A stretch of 64,000 nt of DNA from Eucommia ulmoides (Eukaryota > Streptophyta > Magnoliopsida > Garryales > Eucommiaceae): positions 2,418,001-2,482,000 of the forward strand of contig CM028334.1 of assembly GCA_016647705.1 (NCBI GenBank). The letters are read 5' to 3'. Of this stretch, positions 1 to 11,586 are shown in pieces. The stretch's first letter is position 1, and each line of letters starts with the position of its first letter. Below the pieces are notes generated by a model. That model searched no databases. It saw only the letters and a list, made by a program, of their open reading frames with translations, and was not told the origin of the DNA. A program made the translations under genes and the position numbers.

Positions 1-432
1 AAATATACCAAATTAATTTTCTCATCGAGGAGTGTATTGACATATTCACATGTTGAAATTTAAGATTGGATTCTACAAATAATTGGTCTAAAAATACCAA
101 AAAAAAAATATACACCATGCGGATCAACATAATTGCTGGATTTTATTTTATTTTTGGGAACAAACCATTGGCAGAGGAAATTTTAAATATTAGATTTTCG
201 ACTAGAGAGACTTACTAGATAACCGTTGGTCGAGCCTTGACTTGTTTCCTAGGATAACATCCGATTTTATTTAAAGTATTTACCAAATAGCCAAAATTAA
301 GCTCTCCATTATAGTTTAAATTGAAATTTCAGCATAATAAGGGGATGAAAGTGTAATTTATTCAAATTACTCATTTTCAGCAGGAACTAAGGGGATCTCA
401 GTCTCAGTCTCAGAGATGGCAAAATCCAAATG

Positions 433-436
<4 letters not shown>
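1..436. other. AT-rich intergenic sequence, nothing recognised
   Basis: No convincing coding region, RNA or element end is visible. The stretch is AT-rich and ends in a short run of repeated CAGTCT units just before a TA microsatellite. Confidence 0.6.

Positions 437-502
<66 letters not shown>
437..502. repeat. (TA)n microsatellite
   Basis: Uninterrupted TA dinucleotides, followed by a degenerate palindromic patch of GCTAGC and TATATA units up to about 545. Confidence 0.95.
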
Positions 503-508
<6 letters not shown>

Positions 509-1299
509 GCATGTATCTAGCATCTAGCTATATATATATAGCTAGCCTAGGACCTAGCCTATGAATTGTAGTACAATTACTACTGTTAATCATTTCGTCA
601 TCTCCTCGGATATTGTCTGTCTGTACTCTGTCCCCATCTTTGATCCTTGATCCTTCCTTCTTAGAATTTTCCTTTTAGGTTAAACCCGCTTTTCATGGGC
701 GACTTTTTAGGGTTCCAAAAACCCATCCACCCGCAACTGCAATGCGCGAAGTTTCACCCCCCTCAATCTCTACAACCCCTTACTTTAATTATATATATAT
801 ATATATATTGGAAGTATAAGAATGAGTATTTATGTGAACTGAGGTTTCTCAAATGCAATCTTGAATGTAGTAGTCAAAGTAGAAAAATTCGACGAGTTGA
901 TTAGTTGAAATATGTATAAATTAATTTAAACATACTTTATTATAAAATATAAAAAAATATGTGACATACGATCACTAAGTTTTGTATTTGAATCGATCTT
1001 ATAAAATTAAAAATATTGTTAATAATTTTACTCATTAATTAATTATGATTTTTTCAACCTATAGTCTTTTAATAGAATATTTTTATAATTTAATTGTTTT
1101 AATAAATTTAAAACATTTTTTTTAACACTAACACCGACAAAAATACATTTATTAAAAAATTTGGATTTGACATAATTTATATTCCATTCAATGTAGATTC
1201 ACTTTTTTTTTTTTAAATAAAATATTATTTCTATTAGTGTCATTAAAAAGTATTTAAGTTTAATTTTATGACCATCTACAATACATTCATCAGAATACT
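503..1299. other. AT-rich intergenic sequence
   Basis: Only short spurious reading frames are present, one of them running through a small TA repeat near 790-808. No splice-like structure or known domain was seen. Confidence 0.5.
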
Positions 1300-1369
1300 T
1301 TGCCTCTTGTAACATCTTCAAAATCTTGAAACATTCATCACAGTTACCATTGATGATTGTAGATATAAC

Positions 1370-1411
<42 letters not shown>

Positions 1412-2060
1412 GTATTTATTATATAATAATGCCATTACTTACAAGTGAAATTTATCAATACTCAATAGTTAGCTAACCATGAGAGGGGCCCTTTTCTTGT
1501 GTTCAACTCGGTTAAGCTGCTGATAGCTCGTTCCTTAATTGGGGTGAAAGCCTATCAAAGAAGAAAGCTCGCATTCCTCTTAGCCACCATGAACAAATGC
1601 TTTCTCATTTAAAAAAAAAAGAAAAGAGAGAAAACTCCAAAAATTAAATTTTCAATTTAGTCAAATGCACCCCATTATACTGATATGGAAAAATGTGTAC
1701 TCGAAAACATTGGAGAAGGTGATTCTCCGATATGAGAAAATACGTTCTTAAGATGTGATTCATTGAGATACGCAAAAATTGACCGAGACACTTGTTGTAA
1801 AAAAAAAAAAAAAATATAATCACAATTTTATAAATATTATATATAGAGAGAGAGGCACAATGTCAAAGATACACAAGACTTTGCTCTGATAACATATTAA
1901 ACATCTTAAAGATTCATCATATTTACCATTCATGACAGTAGATATAACCTAAAACCATATATATATTTAGCTGCATGCATGGCCCATGCAACTGAGTCAA
2001 AATTAACCCTAATAATGAAAAAGTTCATAACATTTAAAAAAAAAAAAAAAAAGGTAGAAA
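1300..2060. repeat. 3' flank of ERF-A1, copy of a duplicated block
   Basis: The motif CTTCAAAATCTTGAAACATTC and the following CT/TA microsatellite (about 1371-1411) recur at 18238 and 59625, in the same order relative to downstream sequence. This is the beginning of the ERF-A duplicated block, which lies 3' of the minus-strand gene. No separate gene is seen in it. Confidence 0.7.
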
Positions 2061-2066
2061 CATTGG

Positions 2067-2957
2067 TTATGTACCACCAAAAGTGACGGCCACTGATGAA
2101 GCCCTAGCTCTATCAATCAACCCACCACCGAGCTTCAACTCCAGCTCCAGATCTACACATTTACCATTTACTCCGGCGACTTTACCGGAACTGAATAGGT
2201 GACTGAGTGACGTTACCACGTCGCACTTCCTGTTAGCCAGCGCAGTGGGTTTACCTCTTGCTTTCGTCTTGTTCACTTCAAGCGACGAAGACGCCGACGG
2301 AGCCAGCGCCGGCACCGGAGAGAGGGGCAGAATCGGGGGAATCTGGAAGTTCGTGCGAGCCTTGGAACCCCTCAGTCGCCTTGCTGCCGCGTCGTAAGCA
2401 CGCGCAGCCTCCTCCGCCGTGTCGAACGTTCCAAGCCAGTGGCGGCAACGTCCAATGCGGTCGCGTATCTCCGCCGACCATCTTCCCCATGGCCTTCTCC
2501 TCACACCTCTGTAGCTCTTCTGCACCGGAATCGTACTGCTCCCGCCGGCGCCGGAGAATCCGACCCTTTTCGAAACGGGTCCGGATTCCAAGCTCTCGTT
2601 GTCCTTACTTTTCTTTCTAATCTTACTACCAAACAGAACTCTCTCTCCGACAACCGCAGCGATTCCTTCAAGAACTGGTGTATCCTCCGGCAGTTCATCA
2701 TTGGAACCAGCAGATTCCGACGAAATCATGTCCAAAACTCGAGCTCTCTTTTGCAGGTTTCGAACAGGGGAGAAGGAATTACAGGTTCCAGAACAAAACC
2801 CAGAAGAAGAATGAAGAAAGTGGGGCAGTAATGGCAGAGTTTCCGGCGAGTTAACAGGTTCCGGCCGACCAGAAAACAGAGTATTTTGCATATAAAAATG
2901 TGGGTTCTTGATCATTGTTCTGTTGCTCTGCATCCTAGCTTTGATACAAGAGAACAA
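2067..2957 (-). CDS. AP2/ERF transcription factor ERF-A1
   Basis: Predicted nuclear DNA-binding protein of 296 residues with no intron. One AP2/ERF domain spans about residues 147-205: it opens with [18 protein letters not shown], carries [20 protein letters not shown] and closes with RGSKARTNF. This family binds GCC-box or related promoter elements. Near the C terminus residues 270-276 read LELELKL, an LxLxL (EAR-type) pattern associated with recruitment of TOPLESS-like co-repressors, so a repressor role is inferred. The start is uncertain. The first Met (2957) gives an N terminus whose frame is not shared with paralogue ERF-A2, because of a one-base difference near 2850; residues from about [11 protein letters not shown] onward are shared, and Met77 (MISSE) is the first conserved Met. 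A TATA box and a short upstream ORF precede it. The exact ERF subgroup was not settled. Confidence 0.85.
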   Translation of the reverse strand: MFSCIKARMQSNRTMIKNPHFYMQNTLFSGRPEPVNSPETLPLLPHFLHSSSGFCSGTCNSFSPVRNLQKRARVLDMISSESAGSNDELPEDTPVLEGIAAVVGERVLFGSKIRKKSKDNESLESGPVSKRVGFSGAGGSSTIPVQKSYRGVRRRPWGRWSAEIRDRIGRCRHWLGTFDTAEEAARAYDAAARRLRGSKARTNFQIPPILPLSPVPALAPSASSSLEVNKTKARGKPTALANRKCDVVTSLSHLFSSGKVAGVNGKCVDLELELKLGGGLIDRARASSVAVTFGGT

Positions 2958-2976
2958 GAAGAAGACACAAATTCAT
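2935..2976 (-). other. short upstream ORF in the ERF-A1 leader
   Basis: An ATG at 2976 opens a 13-codon frame ([13 protein letters not shown], then stop) overlapping the first in-frame Met of ERF-A1 in another frame. It lies between the TATA box and the coding start, so it could reduce translation from the first Met or favour an internal one. In ERF-A2 the matching ATG has shifted frame and leads into the main ORF. Function is inferred from position only. Confidence 0.4.
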
Positions 2977-2992
2977 GGCTACCACAGTTCCA

Positions 2993-3003
2993 CTATTTAT
3001 ATA
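2993..3003 (-). promoter_or_regulatory. TATA box of ERF-A1
   Basis: Minus strand reads TATATAAATAG, about 36-46 bp upstream of the first in-frame ATG. The same motif is kept upstream of ERF-A2 (19773-19783), which supports it as the core promoter. Confidence 0.7.
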
Positions 3004-3017
3004 AAAATATTTTTTAA

Positions 3018-3022
<5 letters not shown>

Positions 3023-3073
<51 letters not shown>
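3023..3073. repeat. (TA)n microsatellite in the ERF-A1 upstream region
   Basis: A TA dinucleotide run directly upstream of the core promoter. ERF-A2 has a shorter TA run at the equivalent place (about 19814-19832), so the repeat length differs between paralogues. Confidence 0.9.
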
Positions 3074-3077
<4 letters not shown>

Positions 3078-3574
3078 TTTATCTATAATTAATGGTTTAA
3101 GTGGAATAAGAAAAATAGTAGATTTTGTTTTGGAATTAAAAGATATTCCTGTCAAATTCGATGCGACCACAATCTGTCGATGTAAGAGTAAACAATTAAT
3201 AAATAATACTTGACGAAAATACCCTTCAGTGCATTAACATAATTGGAGTAAAAATTATATTTTGGTCCGTAAAGTATTGGGTAGATCTATGTTGATTATG
3301 AAAATCTGTCAAATTGCACATCTCATTTGTTATAATTTTACAAAATAAAAAATATTTTTAATAATTTTGAACGAAAAATGAATTATCTTCGGTAGGTAGC
3401 TTTTTATTGGGGACATTTTTGTTATTTTATCACTTTACTAAATATAAAACGTTTTTTTCTAATAATAATTTAGGTTTTTCTCTGATTTTTTAGAGAAATC
3501 TTCATCAACAAAAGGTTAAAAAAAAATAAATTGGGTTAGTAGACTGATAAAATGATAAAATATTGTCATTAAAA
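3074..3574. repeat. ERF-A upstream spacer, shared with the second block
   Basis: Non-coding sequence matching 20000-20108 and 22915-23207; in the second block it is split by a copia-type fossil. No gene seen. Confidence 0.7.
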
Positions 3575-4026
3575 GGCCCCGTTTGGTTACCGTTTCTATT
3601 CTTTGGTTTCTATTCTCTCTTCCAAAATTTTGAAGTTAATATACAAAAATGCATTTGGTAAATACGTTTCTGTTCTCAAAATTTTGAAAGTAATTCCTGA
3701 ATTCCTTAAAAATTTGAGAAACAAAAATAGGAATCCACTCCCACAAAAATTATTCCCATGACCACCCCGCCGATCACCACCACCATCCCGCTGGACACCA
3801 CCACCCTTCCTCTTGACATACATTTAGAGAAAAAAAAAAAAAACAAATGTTACAACTAAACATATTTCTTGTTTATGTTCATATAAATTTTAAAAAATAA
3901 TTTTAAGATAATGGTCGTTATCAAACATATTTATATTCCTGAAATGCTAAAAAATGAAAATAGAATTCTCATCCCACTTTATTGGAAGTAGAAACACACA
4001 AGCAAAAACACTAACAAAACGCCACT
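3575..4026. mobile_element. PIF/Harbinger-type MITE, copy 1
   Basis: The left end is GGCCCCGTTTGGTTACC; the right end, read on the opposite strand, is AGTGGCGTTTTGTTAG, an imperfect terminal inverted repeat. The centre has a short GC-rich CACCACC tract between AT-rich arms. It is non-coding; the Ser/Gly-rich reading frame across it is spurious. Another copy lies at 23208-23627 in the duplicated block, and half-copies lie in the ERF-B promoters (about 10640-10830, 12945-13170, 55850-55990). The exact target duplication is not resolved. Confidence 0.65.
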
Positions 4027-4780
4027 TAAATATACAGTTTATTAAATTTTATGGTCTACATAAACACGCGCTCTATATTTTAACGAAAATAAGGGTTTAT
4101 ATCACTTGAATCCTCTGTATTTTTGCCCTAAAACAGATACATCCTTTGTCATTTTACAAATGTTAGTCAACTCCATTGATCACATATTTTTTTTGTAAAA
4201 AGACATAAATACCCTTTATTTTTAATTTGATTATATATTTTTTAAAAATTCACTAAAATTCTTATTTTAAAAAATATACCCTTGATCCCCTATTTTTTAA
4301 GTAATTTTATTATTCCATCTCCCATTCTCCTCTCCCACCGCTACTCCACCCTACTACATCCGCTGTCGCCGCTACCGGAATCCTCACCTTTTGAAATATA
4401 ATTAAATGTCATCAAGAATATTAAGAAATATCATCAAGAAATGCCATAAAAAACATCAAGACATGTTATGGAGCTCCTTCTTCCTCCTCTCTCTCTCTCC
4501 CTCCCTCTTACAGATCCGGCATCGGACAAATCTGGTGCACAGATTCGTCGCTAAACAGATTTGTGCACCAAATCTGTTGCCGGACGGATCTGCGAACGAG
4601 AGAGAGGGTGAGAATGAGAGAGGGAGAGGAGGAGAGAGAAATTTCGACACTGGCGGCGGATTCTAGTGACGGCGGATGGATTGGGGAGAGAGAGAGGAGG
4701 AGAGGAGGCTTAGGAGATTTTTTTTTACTCATTAGGGTTAGTGTCACAGGGTTAATTTTTTACTGCAAAAATCGTAATCG
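4027..4780. other. End of the ERF-A block and low-complexity sequence
   Basis: Up to about 4375 the sequence matches 23628-23977. After that it diverges into a purine/pyrimidine-biased stretch with an imperfect hairpin around 4535-4570 (GGTGCACAGATT against AGATTTGTGCACC) and a GAGAG-rich segment. No gene supported. Confidence 0.5.
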
Positions 4781-5690
4781 TGTGATGGTCTAGTTGCACC
4801 GAAAACTAGCAGCCCCGTGAATGTCCTGTCACGCAACAGAAATAAACCGACTCATATGTAACACACACACACACACGTTCCTGCAACGTAATACAACCGA
4901 TAATACATTGAAACAGTACCAGAAAGCACCCACGCAACAGCACACTAACGTTTACGAGAAAACCTAACCTTGTATTACATAATTCAGGTTACAAGGAACC
5001 AATTACAATTACAGTTTGATTTTCGCAGGCATACATTTACCTACTCGAAAATAGACCAAATCATGATATTTTATAGGAGAAGACAACAATTGACAGCCCC
5101 AACTGCCTAGGTAGACAACCGATACCTATCCCGACACGTGTCAGCACCACATGAGTTGTTTTTTCTGTATGAAAATCAACCAAAACCGTCGAAAAACTGT
5201 TTAGAACTTCTGATAACCACCAGTCCATCAGCTCACCACGAGCTCAACTTTCTTCCAGTGTTTTTGCATCGTCCCAATAGTCTGTCATGTTGCCATCTTG
5301 TCCCATAGTCAACCAACGTTCTCTAACGTCTTGCCACACCGCTTGCATGACCAGAACACGTCGTTGCGCTCAACGATGTCCCAATGTCATATGCATTTTC
5401 TGTCCCAAAATGCATCGCCGTTCCCAACAGTTTGTCATGTGCCGCACATGACTTTGCCCACAATGTAGCGTTGCACCTACGATGTGCCGCCTTGCCTCGA
5501 TACCGCACCGAGATCTTCCTCATTGCCCAACACCCGCCGGTGTTGTGCCACAACGTCTCAGCCCACCAACTTGCACCAAGTTGGTGCCGTCCTTACCAAC
5601 GATTCTGTCCATGCCACATGCACCGTGTCCGGTAGGAAAGTACACTAAGTCGCTGTTATTTGGTCTTTCAGCGTTGTTAGGGGCTAATAG
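4781..5690. other. GC-richer unrecognised repeat-like segment
   Basis: Base composition differs from the AT-rich surroundings. The beginning (GATGGTCTAGTTGCA onward) resembles 10886-11070 and 13208-13390 in the ERF-B promoters, so this is at least partly dispersed repeat. Short frames on both strands show no recognisable domain. A CA microsatellite lies at about 4860-4877. Confidence 0.4.
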
Positions 5691-5879
5691 TTAGATAGGG
5701 TTAGATTTTAGGAATGAAATAATAAGAGTATTATTGTAAAAAATAAAAGAGAAAAATATATATAATAAATTTAAAGGGCTATTTATGTATTTTAATTTTT
5801 AATTATTTTTAAATAGGTAAATATAAAATTGTTATGACAATAAATTTTATTAATTTTTAGAGGAGATAAGTGGTTGATC

Positions 5880-5910
<31 letters not shown>

Positions 5911-6901
5911 GTGATTAATATTCATAAAATATTAAGAGAAATACCTAATTTAGAATAAAATGAGATGCATGGTAAGTGGTACCATTAATTGTGGAGGACA
6001 TGATTGACGATTTAAAAATGATTAGGGGTAATAAGGACTTTACTAATGATAGCAAGATCTCAAGCTGAAGATTTGTTCCCAGCCGTCGGATTACGAGACT
6101 TTTGTGGAATCAAGCGTCACGATTGCGTCAAAGGGAAAAGATTGTTTGACTGCATGCTCTTTATTAGGATTTAACCGGAGTGTACTATCCGGTGTTCTGC
6201 AGGTGCATGGTTGAAACCATGCGGCGCAGCTTATTAACCCGCGTGTAAAGTAATGTTCCCCTGGTTTGTCCATGAATTTGGGGGCCAAATGTGGATGAGA
6301 TCACTGCCGCGAATTGGGTGTACAATGGTTTTGATCACGTCTATCGGACGGTTGATATTTCCCCTATGTAAATCATAGGGTGGCAAATCTTTTGTGGTGT
6401 TGTAGAAGGGTCTACTAATTGTCATATTATTTGATGTGTCTTATTCCACTTACTTGTTCTTTTTTATTTTCTATTTTCAAAAAATTAAACAAAAATAATT
6501 TAAACGATGTTATTTCGAACAACACCGACCGTGAATACCCAAGACACTATCCATCATACTTATCGACAAAAATATTTTTATAATATTTTTTAATTTTTTA
6601 ACTTTTATTGTCTACCATCTCTCTTATTTTATATTTTCTATTTTTATTTTTATTTTTTATTGATTTTAATTTTTGTTTGGTATTCCTAAAAAATTTAAAA
6701 AGATAGACAACAATAATCTAGAAGTGAAAATACAAAAAATAATAAAAAAATAAAAATAGGATTTGAAAAAGTAAAAAAATATTTTAAAAAAAACAAAATA
6801 TACATACGCGCGCGCATATATATATATATATATTAAATTTAAAGTTTTTTTTGTTTGTTTTCTAGTTTTTCGTTTTTTTTTTTTTGATTTTTTTTTTTTT
6901 T
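5691..6901. other. Intergenic sequence, nothing recognised
   Basis: An AT-rich stretch with a TAA trinucleotide repeat at about 5878-5903 and a more balanced segment (6050-6420) without a recognisable protein. The end is homopolymer-rich and contains a CG/TA repeat near 6806-6830. Confidence 0.5.
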
Positions 6902-8107
6902 TTAATACCCTGAAAATTTATATTCTTGAAAATATTACTTCATATAAAAGTTTAATATTTTTTTGGACTGTTTGTGAATTTATGGTATAATTAATATTAG
7001 ATAATTTTTGGGAGTTAAATGTTAACTTTAAGTTGACGTTTAACAATTTTGGACTATTATACTATTTAAAATATACTTTTAAGAATTTTGGATTATAATT
7101 AATATTTTTTTTTATTTTAAAAGACATTAAAATATAAATAATAATGAAAAATATGTTAAAAGTTTCCAATTGTGCAACACTATCAACTTCTTTTCTCTTT
7201 GTTTTCATTTCTTTTTTTTTATTTTTTATTTTTTTTTATTTTTATTTTTAAAACCAAAAATAAAATGCATTCATGAAAGAAGCAAACAACACTATCAGGG
7301 ACGACGATAATCTTTTTTCTTATTATCAACCATTATCATGATGCATAATTGCATGAAAATGATTATACATTAGACACGTATTTATTTGCATGCAGGATAT
7401 AAATTAAACACGTATGACCACGCATTATTATTAGCACATATTATTAAACACGTATGACCACGCATTCATGAAAGAAGCAAACAACACCGCACCGCCTGAC
7501 TATATATAGATACACATTATATTTATAAGGAGGAAAAAATATATATATTTATATACGATTGATGTGAATTTCGGTTTTGAATTTTAGATAGAATTCTTAA
7601 CTCTTTTAATATATGTATTTAATTTTCCTATTGTAGGATTTATGGTAAATTGTTGTGAAATTTTATCTGTTAAACTATATGAAATAATTTTGACAATGTG
7701 AAAATTATGTGAAAATCATGCTAATGTGTTTTATGTGCTATATTAATTAAATGCACGTATTAGAAGGGTTGAAGTTCTACTGAGCGTTGGCTCACAACCC
7801 AACAGTTTGATTGCAGGATCGGTGAGAGTAAGACGGCAACGAGAATTTTAGTTGAATTTTTATTTAAAAATTGTAATAGTTGTATATATTATTTATTGTT
7901 GTAATCGGTAAATTCAATAATTATAATTTTCGTCTTCACTTTGTAAATTAAAAATGTTTTTTATTAAAACGAATTATTAAACTTTTGTCGCCGTCGCATT
8001 ATAAATTTACCAGATTTTATAGAATGAAAATTTGGTCAATTGATTTTAATGTCAATTTCTCCAAGGAGAGAAACCGTGTAGCGGTTCTGGAAAATCGGAT
8101 CGTTACA
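6902..8107 (+). mobile_element. Probable solo LTR, Ty3/gypsy-type (fossil)
   Basis: The left boundary reads TTAATACCCTGAAAATTTAT, close to the TGTAATACCCCG-type start of many gypsy LTRs. The right boundary ends GATCGTTACA, and CTACTGAGCGTTGGCTCAC near 7780 is also typical. Both sides are T-rich, so a target duplication cannot be told from homopolymer. No coding domain is present. A segment around ATTCATGAAAGAAGCAAAC occurs twice (7270 and 7464). It looks old. Confidence 0.5.
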
Positions 8108-8993
8108 TTTTTTCTATAAACACTATATATAAAAAATAATAAAATAAAAATACCAAACAAAAATTTTTAAAAATATAATATTTTTTTTAAAAGACGGGTT
8201 AAAAGTAAAAAATAAAAATAAAAATTAGTTACAAGTATAATTTTTGTCAATAAAATGTGATTAAATTGTTTAAGATATCATAAAAATAATAGATAGTAAT
8301 TTTAATATTAGTCGAAATGAAAGATCGTGGAGTCTCGTGTATAAAATCATAATTAAAAATAGTATTTTAACTAGTAATTTTTTTTTTAGGATAATTTAAA
8401 CTACAATTATTTTATGTTATAATAGAGTAGAAATTAATCTATATTGTTAAATTAGTTATTTAGTTAATAAATAAATAATAAAATTGAAGTGACTATTGAA
8501 GTGACAATTGCGTGTTGGGGAGGGAAGTGGCCCAATCCCATGCATGCATAGCAAGCAATAGCATCCCTAGGATTTTATAAAAATAGAAACATTCGCCATG
8601 GAATAACATACACTGTCGGTCTAAACATTCTATAATAGAGAATAAAATAATAACAATAAAAAGAATATTTGTATATATTTTTAAAATATGTTGAGATATT
8701 TTTTTATTGAAAAATTATTATTGATACCTTTGTATTGAGACGTAGACGACGATAATTTTTTTTTTTTAATTTTTTAAGTGATTCGTACTTTTATTGATGA
8801 TGTGAAAGAGTCTCCCTTACTGCATAGAAACATTATAAAATAGGCATATTGATCATACAACAATACTTTAGAATCCACCGCTATTATCAAACATGAACAC
8901 AGGAAGAGTATCTGCTTTAGGGTAAAATGACAAAGGAAGTAAGTGATATAAACTCAAATCAAATATCACTGAGACCCCTTATCTTCTTCTTCT

Positions 8994-9036
<43 letters not shown>

Positions 9037-9165
9037 GATAATTGGTCAATAGTCTCAATTAGAGAGTGTGATCTATAATTTATTCTATTTTAATCTGAAT
9101 TAAGTTGAAAACAAATTTCTTAATTATATTTTACCTCGTGTTTTACTATCGTGGTCATTGCTCCC
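8108..9165. repeat. AT-rich spacer; the right part belongs to the ERF-B duplicated block
   Basis: No gene seen. From about 8690 the sequence matches 47317-47829. A long T homopolymer occupies about 8997-9033. The position near 8690 is the empty counterpart of the Helitron insertion ending at 47315. Confidence 0.6.
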
Positions 9166-9168
9166 TTA

Positions 9169-10169
9169 GATTGTGTTTGGGTAAGGAATTTGACAAATCT
9201 CTTATTTGGATAACAATTCAACCGAAGAATTTGATTGTGCAATTTTATAATTTTTTTATTTGGATAAATTAAACATCATTGTAAAACTAAGAACAAAAAT
9301 AATAGAACAAAAACCAAGTACATCACCTCAATTGGATGAACTATGAACACTAAAACGAAAACGGAAATAGGAATTGAACACTAAAACGAAAACGGAATCA
9401 GGAAACATGAATTGGAATAAGGAATCAGAATAAAACGCATGAATCAATTGCGATTCGTTACAATACTCAACCCAAAATGAAAACGGAAACAAGAATTTAA
9501 GCAGCTACAAATTGAGAACTGTAATCGATAGCTACAAAATTGAGACAGCTCAAAATTGAGAACCTAATCAACAAATTAAAAACCCTAATCAACAACTACA
9601 CAATTGAAAACATGTACAAAATTGGAACCCTTACTTGAGATAGACGGAGACGGCGAAGGTAGACAGCGGCAAAGTGGAGTGCAACAACGAATGAAATGAT
9701 CGACGACGAACAACAAAGTTGTGATGAAGACGATCGATGAAGAAACAAATAAGACAAAACTATGAAGAAGACGAAACTGCGATGACGATGAAGATGGAAA
9801 GACGATCGATGAAGAAGACGGCAACAACGACGACGAAGATGGAGAAGATGAACGACGAAGATGAAGATGAACGACGAATAAAGAAGACGGCGAAGACGAA
9901 GCTGCGATGAAGCTGGAAGACGATCGATGAAGGAACAAAGAAGCGATGAAGATGATTGATGAGGAAGAAAACACAAATCCGATGGATTTGTCAAATAACA
10001 CCTATTTTAAAAGGATTTCCAAATACTTCATTTCACTACTATTTCTTAATTGGAAGGATTTGGCAAATTCCTTCTCATAGATAGCCAAACAAAATATTTG
10101 TTAAAAAAAGTTTTGAAATCTCTTACCTAAATGAAATCCCTCTCCCAAATCCCTTACCTAAACACAACC
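9169..10169. mobile_element. Non-autonomous PIF/Harbinger-like element, complete copy
   Basis: A 1001-bp element. Its ends are GATTGTGTTTGGGTAAGG on the left and, on the opposite strand, GGTTGTGTTTAGGTAAGG. It is flanked by the direct repeat TTA at 9166-9168 and 10170-10172, the expected 3-bp target duplication. The interior is a GAAGAC/GATGA-rich low-complexity tract that opens long Ser-rich frames on the minus strand; these are not genes. Truncated relatives lie at 47830-48780 and, inverted, from 56474. Confidence 0.75.
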
Positions 10170-10172
10170 TTA

Positions 10173-11475
10173 TATCTCCAATCTAATTCTTTCAATTAAG
10201 GTTTGCATTTTCTACTTTTTTTTCCCCTTTCTCTCCCTCTCTGTCCACCCCTCATCACATACACATACACCCAGACAACTACCTGCCACCACTATCAAAT
10301 TTGGCGCCATCACCCTTGCCATCTATTTAGGCGTCGAATGGTGCTCTGTGTGTGCATGTTTATATATATGAGAGAGAGAGAGAGTTATGAACATTTACAG
10401 CCAGGAGTAAAATGGTCATTGCATTGATTTCGTTAAAAAAAATAAATTGTTAACAGATATAAATAGGTAATTGACTATTATTTATCTCCGGTAAGGGTTT
10501 TGCATGATATTGGTCAACAAACGAATTTTTTTCGTAATCAACGTCTCAAATATAGGGGTTGTCATTGATAAAATTCTATTTTTTATTTGCATCCTTTGGA
10601 ATTTTGAAATAATTTTAAGTCAATTGCAAAGTGTTTTTAAGGTCTGTTTCTATTTCTTTATTTGTGTTCCTGCTCTCAAAAATTGGGATTAATATACAGA
10701 AATGCATTTGATAAACACGTTTTTGTTTTCATTTTTTTGGGAGTAATTTGAAAATGTATCCTAAATTCCTGAAAATCTGATAAACAAAAAATATTGAATC
10801 ATATTTATTCCCACAAAACTATTCTCAGTGTCATTCTGTCGGCCACCACCTTGCTAGCTGTCACACGGTCGAATTTTCTAACCGAGTGATGGCCTTGTTG
10901 CATCGACAACTAATCAGCCGCTCGTACAATTTTCGGATTGCCCACTGTCGTACCCACCTAGACGCACTCGCACGTATAAGAAAACAGGATAAAACACAAC
11001 GTTTACAGCCACAACTAACCTTATTTTATTACTCCATCAAAACAAGGAAACTCACATATAAAATTCTGGCCTAAGGCCGACAGAAACATCATAACTCACT
11101 GTTCTCCCCAATATTAATTTATTTAAAGAAAAAAAAGAAATACGAGGTTAAAGTAGTTTTTTTTTTTTTAATGAAATTTGTCCATCATACCTTGATTAAT
11201 TACCTCTTCAAATTCGGATGATTTTAGGAATGCACCCTCATTTTGGTACATTTTAAATTAAATTTAAGATTTAATTATTAAGATATTCTTAAAAAAAAAA
11301 AAATGCCGGCGCTTATTTGGCATTTACGTATGCCTGTGCGTATAATCTTACTTCCAAGAAAATGGCAGCTGTGGGGCAAGGTTAGCCGCAAAGCTGAGCC
11401 GTAATACTTTGAACACGAATCAACTAGCTGACTTTGGAAAATACTCCTTAAATACACATGTCACCAAATTAACAG
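10173..11475. promoter_or_regulatory. Upstream region of ERF-B1
   Basis: Non-coding. It contains an AG repeat (10369-10384) and half of the MITE also seen at 3575 (about 10640-10830). From about 10469 on, the sequence is repeated as the upstream region of ERF-B2 (12763 onward); it also occurs inverted upstream of ERF-B4. Confidence 0.6.
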
Positions 11476-11483
11476 TATATAAA
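11476..11483 (+). promoter_or_regulatory. TATA box of ERF-B1
   Basis: TATATAAA, 104 bp upstream of the start codon and before a C-tract and GA-rich leader. ERF-B4 has TATATGAA at the matching site (55658-55665, minus), and ERF-B2 has a more degraded GTGTATGAG. Confidence 0.65.
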
Positions 11484-11586
11484 CGCATTTAACCATTAAA
11501 CCCCCCCCCCGCCGCAAATACAAATATTTACTCGTCAGTCCCATGATTGGAGCTGCTGATGCAGAGAGAGAGAGATAGAGGGAGAG

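Noticed and set aside
2258-2831. Plus-strand frames over ERF-A1, and similar ones over ERF-A2 and the ERF-B genes
   Set aside because: They are shadows of GC-rich ERF coding sequence in other frames, without independent domains.
4535-4570. Hairpin as a microRNA precursor
   Set aside because: The stem is short and imperfect and lies in low-complexity sequence; there is no support for a mature small RNA.
5323-5694. Overlapping frames on both strands with Cys/His content
   Set aside because: No zinc-finger spacing or homology recognised; open in several frames because the region is GC-richer.
9585-10001. Long Ser/Phe-rich frames on the minus strand, with similar ones at 48189-48761 and 56645-57099
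   Set aside because: All lie in the low-complexity centre of the same Harbinger-like element, are open in several frames at once and show no domain.
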